Shown here: positions 18,516-26,460 of the stretch, piece by piece
Position numbering within the stretch: position 1 is the stretch's first letter
Layout: each line of letters opens with the position of its first letter
Assembly (NCBI RefSeq): GCF_013284245.2
Contig: NZ_CP085876.1
Location: 1,127,001-1,191,000 of the forward strand
From: Brevibacillus sp. DP1.3A
GTDB taxonomy: Bacteria > Bacillota > Bacilli > Brevibacillales > Brevibacillaceae
DNA: 64,000 nt
Direction of reading: 5' to 3'
Notes under the pieces: generated by a model
Seen by the model: the letters and a program-made list of their open reading frames with translations, nothing else
The model's database searches: none
Told to the model about the DNA's origin: nothing
Translations under genes and position numbers: made by a program

Positions 18516-18755
18516 GTGAATTATCAAAGCTCTCAATGGCAATCATCGTATTCTTCGCGGGAAGGACATTCTTCTTATTACCCTTGGCAAAGGGATCGGG
18601 AACGGCCACCAGGATGGGATCGTGGAAGGGACTGGGACCACGGTAGAGGAAGAGGCGAGCATAGACCTTTCCGGAGTTGGGAGTTTGACCATAGAAGGAG
18701 ATGCCCGGATCACTGTCGTTGGTGCCCTCCTGGCTGCTGCGGACGCTTTCGTTAA
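18516..18755 (+). CDS. Small Arg/Trp/Cys-rich protein, or alternative overlapping frame
   Basis: GTG at 18516 follows GAAGG with a seven-base gap and gives a 79-residue protein: Ser/Gln/Tyr-rich at the start, then many Arg, Asp, Trp and His, ending with RRRCPDHCRWCPPGCCGRFR. That composition resembles small spore-coat or metal-binding peptides. However, the +1 frame from about 18522 to 18762 also looks coding (GNHRILRGKDILLITLGKG ... EASIDLSGVGSLTIEGD ... ALLAAADAFVNR) with a more ordinary composition, though it lacks a standard early start; GTG at 18623 is possible. One of the two is probably real, or a frameshift joins them. A terminator follows at 18773. Confidence 0.45.
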   Translation: MNYQSSQWQSSYSSREGHSSYYPWQRDRERPPGWDRGRDWDHGRGRGEHRPFRSWEFDHRRRCPDHCRWCPPGCCGRFR

Positions 18756-18772
18756 CAGATAAGTAATAGACT

Positions 18773-18813
18773 AGAGCCAAATCTTGAGACGTATGCGAGA
18801 TTTGGCTCTTTCT
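18773..18813. terminator. Bidirectional rho-independent terminator
   Basis: AGAGCCAAATCT pairs perfectly with AGATTTGGCTCT, followed by TTTCTTT. It separates the small ORF from the convergent MocR gene. Confidence 0.9.
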
Positions 18814-18837
18814 TTGGGGAATAGAGGAAGGCGACAC

Positions 18838-20247
18838 TTAATCGCCAATAATACACCTGATCCTCTTGACACCTTCTTCGATCTGTTCCTCGGTAGTATT
18901 GCCGTATCCAAGAATGATTTTATCCGTATGATTGCCTTTGACAATGGCGTGTTCCTCGACCGGGTAGACACGCACTCCGGCTTGCTCCAGTGCGGCCAGG
19001 ACTTCAGGCGTGAAGCGAACCGTTGGAAAAGCAGCTACGATGTGCAGACCAGCAGCTTCCCCCCAAATGCGCATACCATCACCAAAAGCCAGTTGCAGAG
19101 CATCAATCAAGCATTGTCGGCGTTTTTTGTACAGCTTTTTTACGCGATTCACGTATTTCTCTAGGTGCCCCTCCTCGATAAAAACTCCTAGGGCAAGTTG
19201 ATCAATCGAAGGGGCGTGCAAATCGGATAGCCATTTCGCTTGCTGATAGGAAGCTACCAATGCTTTTGGCAGGACGAGGTATCCCTGGCGCAGACCGGGA
19301 GAAAGAATTTTGCTAAAGGAACCGATGTAGATGACACGCTCCGAGGCGAGTCCCTGAATGGAACTGATGGGAGCAGTCTCATAGCGAAATTCGCTGTCGT
19401 AATCATCCTCGACAATGTAACAGTCAGCTTCCCGTGCATAACGAATGAGTTGAAGTCTTCGCTGGATGGGCATGGTGCCGCCGAGTGGGAACTGATGAGA
19501 AGGCGTGACAAATACGAAGCGGGGGCGATGGTCAGATAATGACGGTAGCTGTTCCATATCCATCCCGTGAGCATCTGTCGGGACAGGCAGTAAACGAGCA
19601 CCTGTCCTGGTGAAAATACTCTGGATATCGTGCGTGATCGGGTCCTCGATGACTACTTGACTATCAGGACGCAGAAGCACGTTGGCAATCAGGGTGAGCG
19701 CCTGAGTTGCCCCGGATGTCGTAATGATTTGCTCGGGGTCGCATTGCACGCCGCGCGTTCGATACAAATAGCGACACAAAATCGTGCGCAGCTCCGTGCG
19801 TCCCTCGGGACGATTATAGCCAAAGACTGACAGTGGCGCTTCCTGACAAACGCGCTGGACGGTTTTGCCCCAGAGGTTGCGTGGAAAGTGCTCCAGAGCA
19901 GGAACACCGGAGCGAAAATCGATCAGCTTGCTCTCGGATTCGATGAAATGCTGATCCACTTTTGACAACCCAGTCTCTGTCAACCGGGCGTGCTGTTCCA
20001 AATAAATGCCCGAAGCAATAAAATACCCAGAGCCACGTCTGCTCTCGATGTAGCCCTCGGCTAATAGCTGCTCGTACGCCTCTAACACCACATTGCGAGA
20101 GAGGTGCAGTTCACTGGCTACTTTGCGGGTAGAAGGAAGCTTGAAGCCGGCTGTCAGTTCTCCACTCAAAATCTTTGTGCGTAATTCAGAATAGATTTGT
20201 CTGATTAACGGAATGGGTTTCTCTCGGTCAATGGTCATCCAGAGCAA
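18838..20247 (-). CDS. MocR/PdxR-type regulator (GntR HTH plus aminotransferase domain)
   Basis: A 469-residue regulator: GntR winged helix in residues 10-75 (GFKLPSTRKVASELHLSRNV, EGYIESRRGSGYF) and a complete aminotransferase-fold domain with EDDYDSEFRY and IGSFSKILSPGLRQGYLVLP, so the PLP lysine and phosphate-binding Arg are both present, unlike the MocR protein at 10481. TTG at 20247 has GGAGG ten bases upstream and is preferred; an ATG at 20238 is an alternative with poor spacing. It is divergent from a proline-dehydrogenase-like gene, and a direct repeat lies between them, so it probably controls that gene and itself in response to PLP and an amino compound. Confidence 0.9.
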   Translation of the reverse strand: MLWMTIDREKPIPLIRQIYSELRTKILSGELTAGFKLPSTRKVASELHLSRNVVLEAYEQLLAEGYIESRRGSGYFIASGIYLEQHARLTETGLSKVDQHFIESESKLIDFRSGVPALEHFPRNLWGKTVQRVCQEAPLSVFGYNRPEGRTELRTILCRYLYRTRGVQCDPEQIITTSGATQALTLIANVLLRPDSQVVIEDPITHDIQSIFTRTGARLLPVPTDAHGMDMEQLPSLSDHRPRFVFVTPSHQFPLGGTMPIQRRLQLIRYAREADCYIVEDDYDSEFRYETAPISSIQGLASERVIYIGSFSKILSPGLRQGYLVLPKALVASYQQAKWLSDLHAPSIDQLALGVFIEEGHLEKYVNRVKKLYKKRRQCLIDALQLAFGDGMRIWGEAAGLHIVAAFPTVRFTPEVLAALEQAGVRVYPVEEHAIVKGNHTDKIILGYGNTTEEQIEEGVKRIRCIIGD

Positions 20248-20268
20248 GGCGTGTGAGCCTCCTTACGT

Positions 20269-20302
20269 AACTGGTCCTCTCGAAATAGTGGGAAACTGGA
20301 CC
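20269..20302. promoter_or_regulatory. Direct repeat, candidate MocR operator
   Basis: AACTGGTCC (20269-20277) and AACTGGACC (20294-20302) are spaced 25 bp start to start in the divergent intergenic region. GabR and PdxR, the best-known MocR regulators, bind direct repeats with one element overlapping the promoter, which fits this arrangement. Confidence 0.5.
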
Positions 20303-20374
20303 TAATCCACACAAGCGTACCATGGTAGGGTGATGGAAGAGAAGAGGTATGCCACTGCCAAAGGAGAGAGAAGG

Positions 20375-21352
20375 ATGACACCAGAAGAGAGAAGAACCGC
20401 AGAGATTTTGCGTACAATCGCCCGTGATGAACGAATCAAGGAAGCGGTCAGAACATCGCCCTTGCTATATCCGTTGCTTTTGACTGCTGCGAAACGTTAT
20501 GTGACAGGCGAAACGCGTGCGGATGCAATGAAAATAGCCCAGCGTTTGGAAAAAATGGGCTACCGTCTATCCGTTGAACACATTGGTGAAAATATGCTGG
20601 ATTTGCAGGTAGTACATGAAGCGCAGAGGGAATTTCTGGCGCTAACTGCGGAGTGTTCCCAACTACATACACCAGTCGGAATCTCCTTTGATCTGTCCCA
20701 TCTTGGCTTGTTACTGGATCAAGAGCTGGCTTTTGCTCACGTAGAAGAGTTGGCGGAGCGGGCGAGGCATAGCGGACAATATTTGATGATCAGCATGGAG
20801 GAATCGACGAAAACAGAGGCGATCATCAGCATGTATGAGCGCTTGGCACAGCGACATGAAAAAGTGGGCATTACCATCCAAGCCCATTTGCACCGCTCGT
20901 TAGATGATGTGAAACGGGTGCTCGGACTTCCGGGGAAAATTCGTTTGGTCAAAGGCGCATTCAAGGAACCCCAGGAAATCGCATTGGCGCGTTCAGTGGA
21001 GTTGAACGAACGATACCTGGAGCTGGCTGACATGTGTGTGCAAGCTGGGCGCGAATGCTCACTCGCCACCCATGACCAAGCGATTGTAGACGAGCTAGCC
21101 CGTCGAGACTATTTGCACCGACCAAATGTAGAGGTCGAGCTGTTATACGGGGTTCGCCCTGAGCTGGCTCATGCCTTGCGAGAAAATGGGGTTCCATTGC
21201 GCTTGTACCTCACATATGGGACAGAGTGGTACTTGTACTTGTGTCATCGACTGGCGGAGCACCCGCCTCTTGTGCATCAGGCGATTGCCGATATGTTTGA
21301 GCCGACGAGGCTTCAGGATGTAGGGTATGGCATAGGAAATCGTTCAATTTGA
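20375..21352 (+). CDS. Proline dehydrogenase family protein (FAD, PutB-like)
   Basis: A 325-residue protein matching monofunctional proline dehydrogenases: SFDLSHLG, GITIQAHLHRSLDDV, RLVKGAFKEP and YLYLCHRLAEHP, all parts of the PRODH beta/alpha barrel that binds FAD. PutB oxidises proline to pyrroline-5-carboxylate and feeds electrons to quinone. The usual substrate-binding Arg pair in YLxRRLxE reads HR here, so proline may not be the preferred substrate. ATG 20375 follows AAAGGAGAG; an upstream GTG at 20330 lacks a ribosome site. It is divergent from a MocR regulator. Its last nine bases overlap the end of the convergent kinase gene. Confidence 0.8.
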   Translation: MTPEERRTAEILRTIARDERIKEAVRTSPLLYPLLLTAAKRYVTGETRADAMKIAQRLEKMGYRLSVEHIGENMLDLQVVHEAQREFLALTAECSQLHTPVGISFDLSHLGLLLDQELAFAHVEELAERARHSGQYLMISMEESTKTEAIISMYERLAQRHEKVGITIQAHLHRSLDDVKRVLGLPGKIRLVKGAFKEPQEIALARSVELNERYLELADMCVQAGRECSLATHDQAIVDELARRDYLHRPNVEVELLYGVRPELAHALRENGVPLRLYLTYGTEWYLYLCHRLAEHPPLVHQAIADMFEPTRLQDVGYGIGNRSI

Positions 21353-22435
21353 TGTGGGATGCTGCAAAGGTATGGTAAACCAAAAGGAATGCTGCATCCC
21401 TTGTGACTGCAACCCAACTTTTCCATTCTGTTGCTCGATAATTTCTTTTACGAGAGATAAGCCTAATCCCGATCCACCTGTATCCCTGCTCCGGGACGAA
21501 TCTAACCGATAGAATCTCTCGAAAATGAGAGATTCTTTTTCTTTCGGAATCGGCTGGCCGATATTCGTGACGGTAACCTGGTAGGCAGACTCAGTGTGCT
21601 TTCCTGTAATAGTCACCCAGCCACCCTCGTCATATTGCAGTGCATTCGTCAGGAGATTATGCAACACTTGTTTTAACCCGTCTTCATCTCCGATTACTTG
21701 CGCTGCCTCTATATCGGAGGATATCGCAATTTCTTTGTTCCTGAACTCCAAAGAAAAATGCTCGAGACAAGATTCCATAATCTTATCGATAGCGAGTACA
21801 CTGCTCTTATTGTCGTTCGATATTTTCTTTCCTTGCCAGACATTTAATTGGTGCAGCTGCTCTACCAAACGGGTAATGCGTATGGATTCTTCGTGAAGGG
21901 ATTGGAACAGCTCGACCGAGCCTTGAATAATTCCAGAGCTTAGCGCTTCCAAATACCCGTTAATATTGGTTAATGGGGTCCGCAGTTCATGGGCAATATC
22001 AGCCAGCATTTTTTTTCGTAGCTCTTCGACTTGCTTCAATTTCAGGCTTAATTGATTAAAATCAGCCGTCAACTGTCCGATTTCATCGCGAACTCGAATG
22101 GTGAGGGGATCTGGCATGTCTCCTTGAGCCATTTGGCGTGTAGCACTCCCTAATTTCTTGAGCGGTTGAAGCAGCTTCTTGACGAAAAAGTAGTGGAAAA
22201 TCCCGGCAATCACTGCGGTTGCCAAGCTGGCTTTGATCAAAAATGTCTGCATCGTTTGCGTAAATGCAGCACTTTCTGCTGGACTTACAGAGGGGGAGTT
22301 TGCAAAAAGCAGGCAGGCATAGTCTTTCACAGTAACGCCAGCGAGCCAGATCGCGATACCAATCACGGCTGCGTTGATCAAAATAAGCTTCCATAAAATA
22401 TTGATTCGAACAGGATTATTTTTGATAAGCAACAA
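21344..22435 (-). CDS. Sensor histidine kinase of the thiol-redox operon
   Basis: A membrane kinase with two transmembrane segments (ILWKLILINAAVIGIAIWLA and ASLATAVIAGIFHYFFV) enclosing a short extracytoplasmic loop of about 45 residues that contains one Cys. HAMP follows, then the H-box ADIAHELRTPLTNINGYLEA, N-box HNLLTNALQY and G-boxes SRDTGGSGLGLSLVKE. The frame is open to 22483, but the preceding regulator ends at 22416; TTG at 22435 with GGGG seven bases upstream is the most plausible start, though unproven. It is the last gene of the leftward operon, so its signal is probably linked to thiol redox or cytochrome maturation. Confidence 0.85.
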   Translation of the reverse strand: MLLIKNNPVRINILWKLILINAAVIGIAIWLAGVTVKDYACLLFANSPSVSPAESAAFTQTMQTFLIKASLATAVIAGIFHYFFVKKLLQPLKKLGSATRQMAQGDMPDPLTIRVRDEIGQLTADFNQLSLKLKQVEELRKKMLADIAHELRTPLTNINGYLEALSSGIIQGSVELFQSLHEESIRITRLVEQLHQLNVWQGKKISNDNKSSVLAIDKIMESCLEHFSLEFRNKEIAISSDIEAAQVIGDEDGLKQVLHNLLTNALQYDEGGWVTITGKHTESAYQVTVTNIGQPIPKEKESLIFERFYRLDSSRSRDTGGSGLGLSLVKEIIEQQNGKVGLQSQGMQHSFWFTIPLQHPTSN

Positions 22436-23111
22436 AGCGATACCCCATTCCCCGGATGGTTTCAATGAGTTCGCTGTCACCATCCCACTTCAGTTTTTCT
22501 CTCAGCTTGCCGATGTGCACATCAATCGTTCTTTCCGTCACGACCTTTTCATTGTGGGGATACAGTTCATCAATGATCTGTTCCCTGGTCAGTATTTGGT
22601 TGGGGTGCATCATCAAAAAATACAACAGGCGAAATTCGTGCTGTGTTAGCGAAAGGCTCTCTCCTAGGTAATGAACTTCCCCGCGTAATGCTTTTATCGT
22701 TAAACCCCGATACGTGATTTTGCTGCATCGTTGGTTCGTTCTGCGCAAGATAGATTCTACCCGTGCAACGAGTTCACCCGGGCTAAATGGCTTCGTCACA
22801 TAATCATCTGCGCCTGATTTTAAGCCTTCAATCCGGCTTTGTTCCTCGACCTTTGCCGTTAACATGATGATAGGGATTTCTTCCTTCCAATCTGCCCGGA
22901 TGCTTTTGCAAACTTCTTCTCCACTTACTTTTGGGAGCATTAAGTCCAGAATAACAAGACAAGGGTCGTATTTTCGAAAGGCAACGAGGGCTTCCTCACC
23001 GTCTCCGGCTTCATATACCTCATATCCTTCCTTTTCGAGGTACAGGACAATGAGTTTACGAATCTTCACGTCATCCTCTACTACTAATATTCCGGTCCCC
23101 TTGATTGCCAT
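22416..23111 (-). CDS. OmpR/PhoB-type response regulator
   Basis: A 231-residue regulator with a receiver domain (acidic pair in VVEDD, phospho-acceptor Asp in LVILDLMLP, Lys in YVTKPFSPGEL) and a winged-helix DNA-binding domain (SLTQHEFRLLYFLMMHPNQI, RTIDVHIGKLREKL, IRGMGYRFV). The start is ATG 23111 behind AGGAGG with eight bases; an in-frame GTG at 23132 lies in the stop region of the upstream thioredoxin gene. It overlaps the kinase start. It probably regulates its own operon of membrane thiol-disulfide proteins. Confidence 0.93.
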   Translation of the reverse strand: MAIKGTGILVVEDDVKIRKLIVLYLEKEGYEVYEAGDGEEALVAFRKYDPCLVILDLMLPKVSGEEVCKSIRADWKEEIPIIMLTAKVEEQSRIEGLKSGADDYVTKPFSPGELVARVESILRRTNQRCSKITYRGLTIKALRGEVHYLGESLSLTQHEFRLLYFLMMHPNQILTREQIIDELYPHNEKVVTERTIDVHIGKLREKLKWDGDSELIETIRGMGYRFVAYQK

Positions 23112-23131
23112 TTTGCATACCTCCTGACTCA

Positions 23132-23701
23132 CTAACGTGTCTGTGCAACCATATTTTCCATCATCTCATAATTCATCGGACCGATTACTTTCTGCTGAAT
23201 GACGCCATTCGAATCAATGATATAGCTGGAAGGAAGTGCTACGACTTGATAGATATCCGCTACCTCATTTTGTTCATCCAGTACGACCGGGAATGTAATC
23301 CCGAATTCATCTAAAAATGCGGGGATACTGTCTACATTTTTCTCTGATGTGGTCATATTTACAGCAAGAATCGTGACATTTTCATCTTTGTATTTCTCGT
23401 AAAATTTTTGCATGTCCGGCATTTCTGCTCGACACGGTGGACACCAGGTTGCCCACATATTCACGATGACCTTTTTTCCTCGCAAATCGGAAAGCTTGAT
23501 ACTTTTTCCATCCAGAGTATTTAGCTCGAAGTCAGGCGCTAGGTTGCCTTGGTTAATCCCAACAGTCAGGGAAGAGTCTGTCGTCGCTTGCTCACTGCTC
23601 GATAGTCTTGCTTCACGGACATCATTTTTCTGTATGGTATCGTAAGCTCCCCATCCAACCAATCCGAGCAGGAGTACAATCACGATTATATTTTTCTTCA
23701 T
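23132..23701 (-). CDS. TlpA/ResA-type membrane-anchored thiol-disulfide oxidoreductase
   Basis: A 189-residue protein with an uncleaved N-terminal membrane anchor (IIVIVLLLGLVGWGAY) and an extracytoplasmic thioredoxin fold: LAPDFELNTLDGKSIKLSDL, active site WATWCPPCRAEMPDM (CPPC), cis-Pro loop VALPSSYIIDSNG. ResA and StoA, its B. subtilis relatives, keep apocytochrome c or spore cortex enzymes reduced with electrons from CcdA. Here the ccdA gene lies 17 bp upstream, so the pair probably forms a reductant relay. It overlaps the possible upstream start of the response regulator gene. Confidence 0.92.
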   Translation of the reverse strand: MKKNIIVIVLLLGLVGWGAYDTIQKNDVREARLSSSEQATTDSSLTVGINQGNLAPDFELNTLDGKSIKLSDLRGKKVIVNMWATWCPPCRAEMPDMQKFYEKYKDENVTILAVNMTTSEKNVDSIPAFLDEFGITFPVVLDEQNEVADIYQVVALPSSYIIDSNGVIQQKVIGPMNYEMMENMVAQTR

Positions 23702-23718
23702 GGAAAATCATCCTTTCA

Positions 23719-24426
23719 TTATAGCACTGGAGCGAATTGCGCCAGCCAGGCACTTAATTTCTGTAATTGCCCCGTAAACAGCAGCAAGCCCATCACAATC
23801 AAAATCCAACCATTTATCAGAGACAGCCGTGGCAGCCATTTATTTACTTTTTTCATGACACCTAACGATCTTGTAATCAGTAAAGAAATCAAGAGAAAAG
23901 GCACTCCTAAGCCGAGCGAATAAAACAGCAGCAAAAAGATCCCACTGTACATCGTTTCAGCAGACCCTGCCAAGAGCAGAATCGAAGATAAAGCGAGGCC
24001 CACGCAAGGTGTCCAGCCTGTCCCAAAAGCGAGACCGACTACAAATGAATGCCATCCGTTCTTGGGCCCTTTGATTTCCCATTGCTTTTGAAACATGAGA
24101 AAACGTAGGTTTAATAGCCCAGCTGTCTGTAGACCGAATAGGATAATCAGCAAGCCTGCGACCTTTTCTAATACCCCTCGATTGGCAACGAAAAATTGTC
24201 CGATCATACTGGCAGAGGCGCCCATCATCATGAAAACTACAGTAAAGCCAAGGATGAAAAGGAGAGAACGAACCATCAGCACTTTTTTGGAAACACTTAT
24301 CTTGTCGCCGCTCACATAGGAACCCGTAAGATTGGCCACATAAGCGGGCAAAAGCGGAAAAATACAAGGGGAGAAAAACGATAGCATTCCTGCCGCTACA
24401 GCAAATAAGATTGAAATTTGATCCAT
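23719..24426 (-). CDS. CcdA-type thiol electron transporter (DsbD transmembrane domain)
   Basis: A 235-residue protein with six hydrophobic helices and the two functional cysteines in SFFSPCIFPLLPAYV and GTGWTPCVGLALSS. CcdA passes electrons from cytoplasmic thioredoxin across the membrane to extracytoplasmic TlpA/ResA proteins. GGAGG eight bases before ATG 24426 fixes the start; the open frame extends 24 codons further upstream without a ribosome site. It is placed between a polytopic membrane protein and the TlpA-like gene in the same operon. Confidence 0.92.
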   Translation of the reverse strand: MDQISILFAVAAGMLSFFSPCIFPLLPAYVANLTGSYVSGDKISVSKKVLMVRSLLFILGFTVVFMMMGASASMIGQFFVANRGVLEKVAGLLIILFGLQTAGLLNLRFLMFQKQWEIKGPKNGWHSFVVGLAFGTGWTPCVGLALSSILLLAGSAETMYSGIFLLLFYSLGLGVPFLLISLLITRSLGVMKKVNKWLPRLSLINGWILIVMGLLLFTGQLQKLSAWLAQFAPVL

Positions 24427-24443
24427 TGAAAAATCCTCCATGC

Positions 24444-25133
24444 TTACGATTCTTGCAAGCTTCTTTCTTTGCTGAGATTTTGAAAAAACAAACAGCACAG
24501 GGTAATGGCTAAAAAGAATAGCTGCTCACTGGATAAACCCAAAAACACCGCGACAGAATGACCTTTCAGAAAGCCGTTAAACATTTGTCCCATGCTATAC
24601 CAAAGGATGAGTTGATTGATATCACGGGGGTTCCCAACGCTCTCTTTTTTGCGATATATCCAGATCAGCAGTACGATCGCAAGGACAAGCTGGCTGAGAT
24701 CATACAGGCGTGATTGCAGCGGATGGTTGAACAAAAGTGGGAACAGAGAATAGACGAATTGATAGGTAAACAAGCCCACCGCCATGACTGCGGCATACAA
24801 CCAAAAGGAGATGGCGCGCCTTTTGGATTGAATGTACAGGAAACAAAGGACGACGATTGCAGCTAGCCAAATTCCTCGCTCGCCCCCTGAAAAATAAAGT
24901 AGGTAGTAAGGATTGTTCAGCACACTAACGGGATTGAAAAGAATGACACTAAACTTCCAAATCAAGAAAGCCCAGAAAAGTACATTGGATATATCCTCCA
25001 TAATCGGCTTGCTTACATCGATCTGGTTCTTCACCCAATACTTCATGGCTATATAAGCTGTCAGTGCAGAAAGGGCGATTGCGATCCATTCGTACTTGAT
25101 AATCAACGGGCCCCAGACGATAGCGTCTTGCAT
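24444..25133 (-). CDS. Polytopic membrane protein, first gene of thiol-redox operon (possibly Lgt-like)
   Basis: About 229 residues with seven hydrophobic segments. AAAGGAGGCGG precedes ATG 25133. The N-terminal stretch VWGPLIIKYEWIAIALSALT recalls the start of prolipoprotein diacylglyceryl transferases, but the Lgt signature around the Gly-Arg-Asn-rich catalytic loop is not visible, so any relation is remote. It has no conserved Cys pair. Being first in an operon with CcdA, a TlpA-like protein and a two-component system, it may be a membrane partner or sensor in that pathway. I do not recognise a named family with confidence. Confidence 0.6.
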   Translation of the reverse strand: MQDAIVWGPLIIKYEWIAIALSALTAYIAMKYWVKNQIDVSKPIMEDISNVLFWAFLIWKFSVILFNPVSVLNNPYYLLYFSGGERGIWLAAIVVLCFLYIQSKRRAISFWLYAAVMAVGLFTYQFVYSLFPLLFNHPLQSRLYDLSQLVLAIVLLIWIYRKKESVGNPRDINQLILWYSMGQMFNGFLKGHSVAVFLGLSSEQLFFLAITLCCLFFQNLSKERSLQES

Positions 25134-25195
25134 GATGTTCCGCCTCCTTTCTCCCATACTGTAGAACCTGATTGTTAAGATTCATTAAAGAAGCG

Positions 25196-25240
25196 AAAAA
25201 AGCTAAGCTCTCGGAAAGAAAGAGAGAGCTTAGCTTTTTT
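25196..25240. terminator. Bidirectional rho-independent terminator
   Basis: AAAAAAGCTAAGCTCTC pairs with GAGAGCTTAGCTTTTTT around an 11-base loop. It ends the leftward gene at 25262 and isolates the redox operon. Confidence 0.92.
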
Positions 25241-25261
25241 GATAACAGATAAATCTATGGA

Positions 25262-26257
25262 TTAACGCTGGACGTTCACACAAATTCCCCAGCCAAACAG
25301 CTCCTGATTCATGATCTCCGCCCGAATCGTGTTTACCCCTGCGTGCAGGCGAACAGATACTTTGGTGTGCTTGCTTCGAATTCGTCCGTCACTTTCTGGG
25401 GGATTCCATCTCCACACGCCTTGATGCACTTCCTCTTCATTGACCCAAAGTCGCAAATGATCGCTGAAGCCAAAATGGAGTTGAGTCACAGTCTCATAGG
25501 GAACCGTAATCGTGCTTTTGGCTTGGACACTCATCCCAGGCTTTGCAGAGAAGAGCCGATTGAAATTGAGTGTCCCATTTTCTTCGACTACTGCATCTGT
25601 CCATTCCGTCAAGATTGTAGATTGATCATGAGTGAAGTAGGGCTTTGAAATGAGCCATTCCGTAAGATAACCCTCCGCTGCGAGCTGTTGCCGATCTGTC
25701 TCGGTAGGCATGACATCGGTCGGCGTGATTTCTGTTACCGTTAGATTGCGAATGTATGCGGGCAAGTAGTTCCAGAAACCGATTTTCCCAAGCGACGCCC
25801 CGTGCTGTAGATTGGAAATGACCAACTGCGGCGCAGGATCTTCTCCCAAATAAACGACAGCCCCTTTTGCTTGAACCTCCACAGCAAGCGTCTTCCATTC
25901 CCCAGTTGTGTAAGACAACGGGTTTTGATAGCGAGGGCCGTTATAAATTTGCCACGTCATGGACCCATTCATGATCGGATCATACTGAATTTCTTCCGGG
26001 GCGAGGTAAACCAGCTCGTAATTATGCGAATCTCGTGCACCAAAAACGAGTCCAACAAAGCCTACCTGCTTTGGTATGGCTACTTCCGCTTGCAGTCGAA
26101 AGCATGAATAGGGGACAGCCTGGCGCAGGAAAACAGGAGCCCCCATCCCCTGCAGGTAGAGCGCTTCGCGGTCTCCCCATACACCTGGGCTTGCCTGTGG
26201 TTCCTCGAGATCAAATTCGTGCAAATCATCTCGCAAATTCCAAGAAAACGTAGACAT
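25262..26257 (-). CDS. Uncharacterised beta-rich protein, possibly lectin-like
   Basis: About 331 residues from ATG 26257 (weak GGA ribosome site); the frame stays open to 26359 with other ATGs but no better site. No signal peptide or membrane helix. The N-terminal two thirds read like a concanavalin-type sandwich: VPYSCFRLQAEVAIPKQVGF, ARDSHNYELVYLAP, TWQIYNGPRYQNPL, YTTGEWKTLAVEVQ and GKIGFWNYLPAYIRNLTV, a pattern found in LamG/DUF1080-like domains that bind sugars. The last 100 residues (FGFSDHLRLWVNEEEVHQG, VRLHAGVNTIRAEIMNQ) resemble the accessory beta-sandwich seen beside glycosidases. No catalytic residues can be named. It is single-gene and divergent from the VWA/MoxR operon. Confidence 0.6.
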   Translation of the reverse strand: MSTFSWNLRDDLHEFDLEEPQASPGVWGDREALYLQGMGAPVFLRQAVPYSCFRLQAEVAIPKQVGFVGLVFGARDSHNYELVYLAPEEIQYDPIMNGSMTWQIYNGPRYQNPLSYTTGEWKTLAVEVQAKGAVVYLGEDPAPQLVISNLQHGASLGKIGFWNYLPAYIRNLTVTEITPTDVMPTETDRQQLAAEGYLTEWLISKPYFTHDQSTILTEWTDAVVEENGTLNFNRLFSAKPGMSVQAKSTITVPYETVTQLHFGFSDHLRLWVNEEEVHQGVWRWNPPESDGRIRSKHTKVSVRLHAGVNTIRAEIMNQELFGWGICVNVQR

Positions 26258-26460
26258 TTTTATTCCACACTCTTCCTTGTTCATGACTGTCATGTTACCT
26301 GAATGATTTTCCAACAGCCGTGTAAAATCCTCTCGCACTTGGTGACCAATCGACTTCATTTTGAAAAAAATTGTAGCTATTTGTCTGGAAATAACGTCAA
26401 TAACTGTATGAGATGAAAAGATAGGAAGAAAAAAGAATGGTCCGTGGAGGTTTTGAACGA

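Noticed and set aside
20330-20374. Upstream extension of the PRODH-like gene
   Set aside because: The 15 extra codons have no ribosome site, whereas AAAGGAGAG is correctly placed for ATG 20375.
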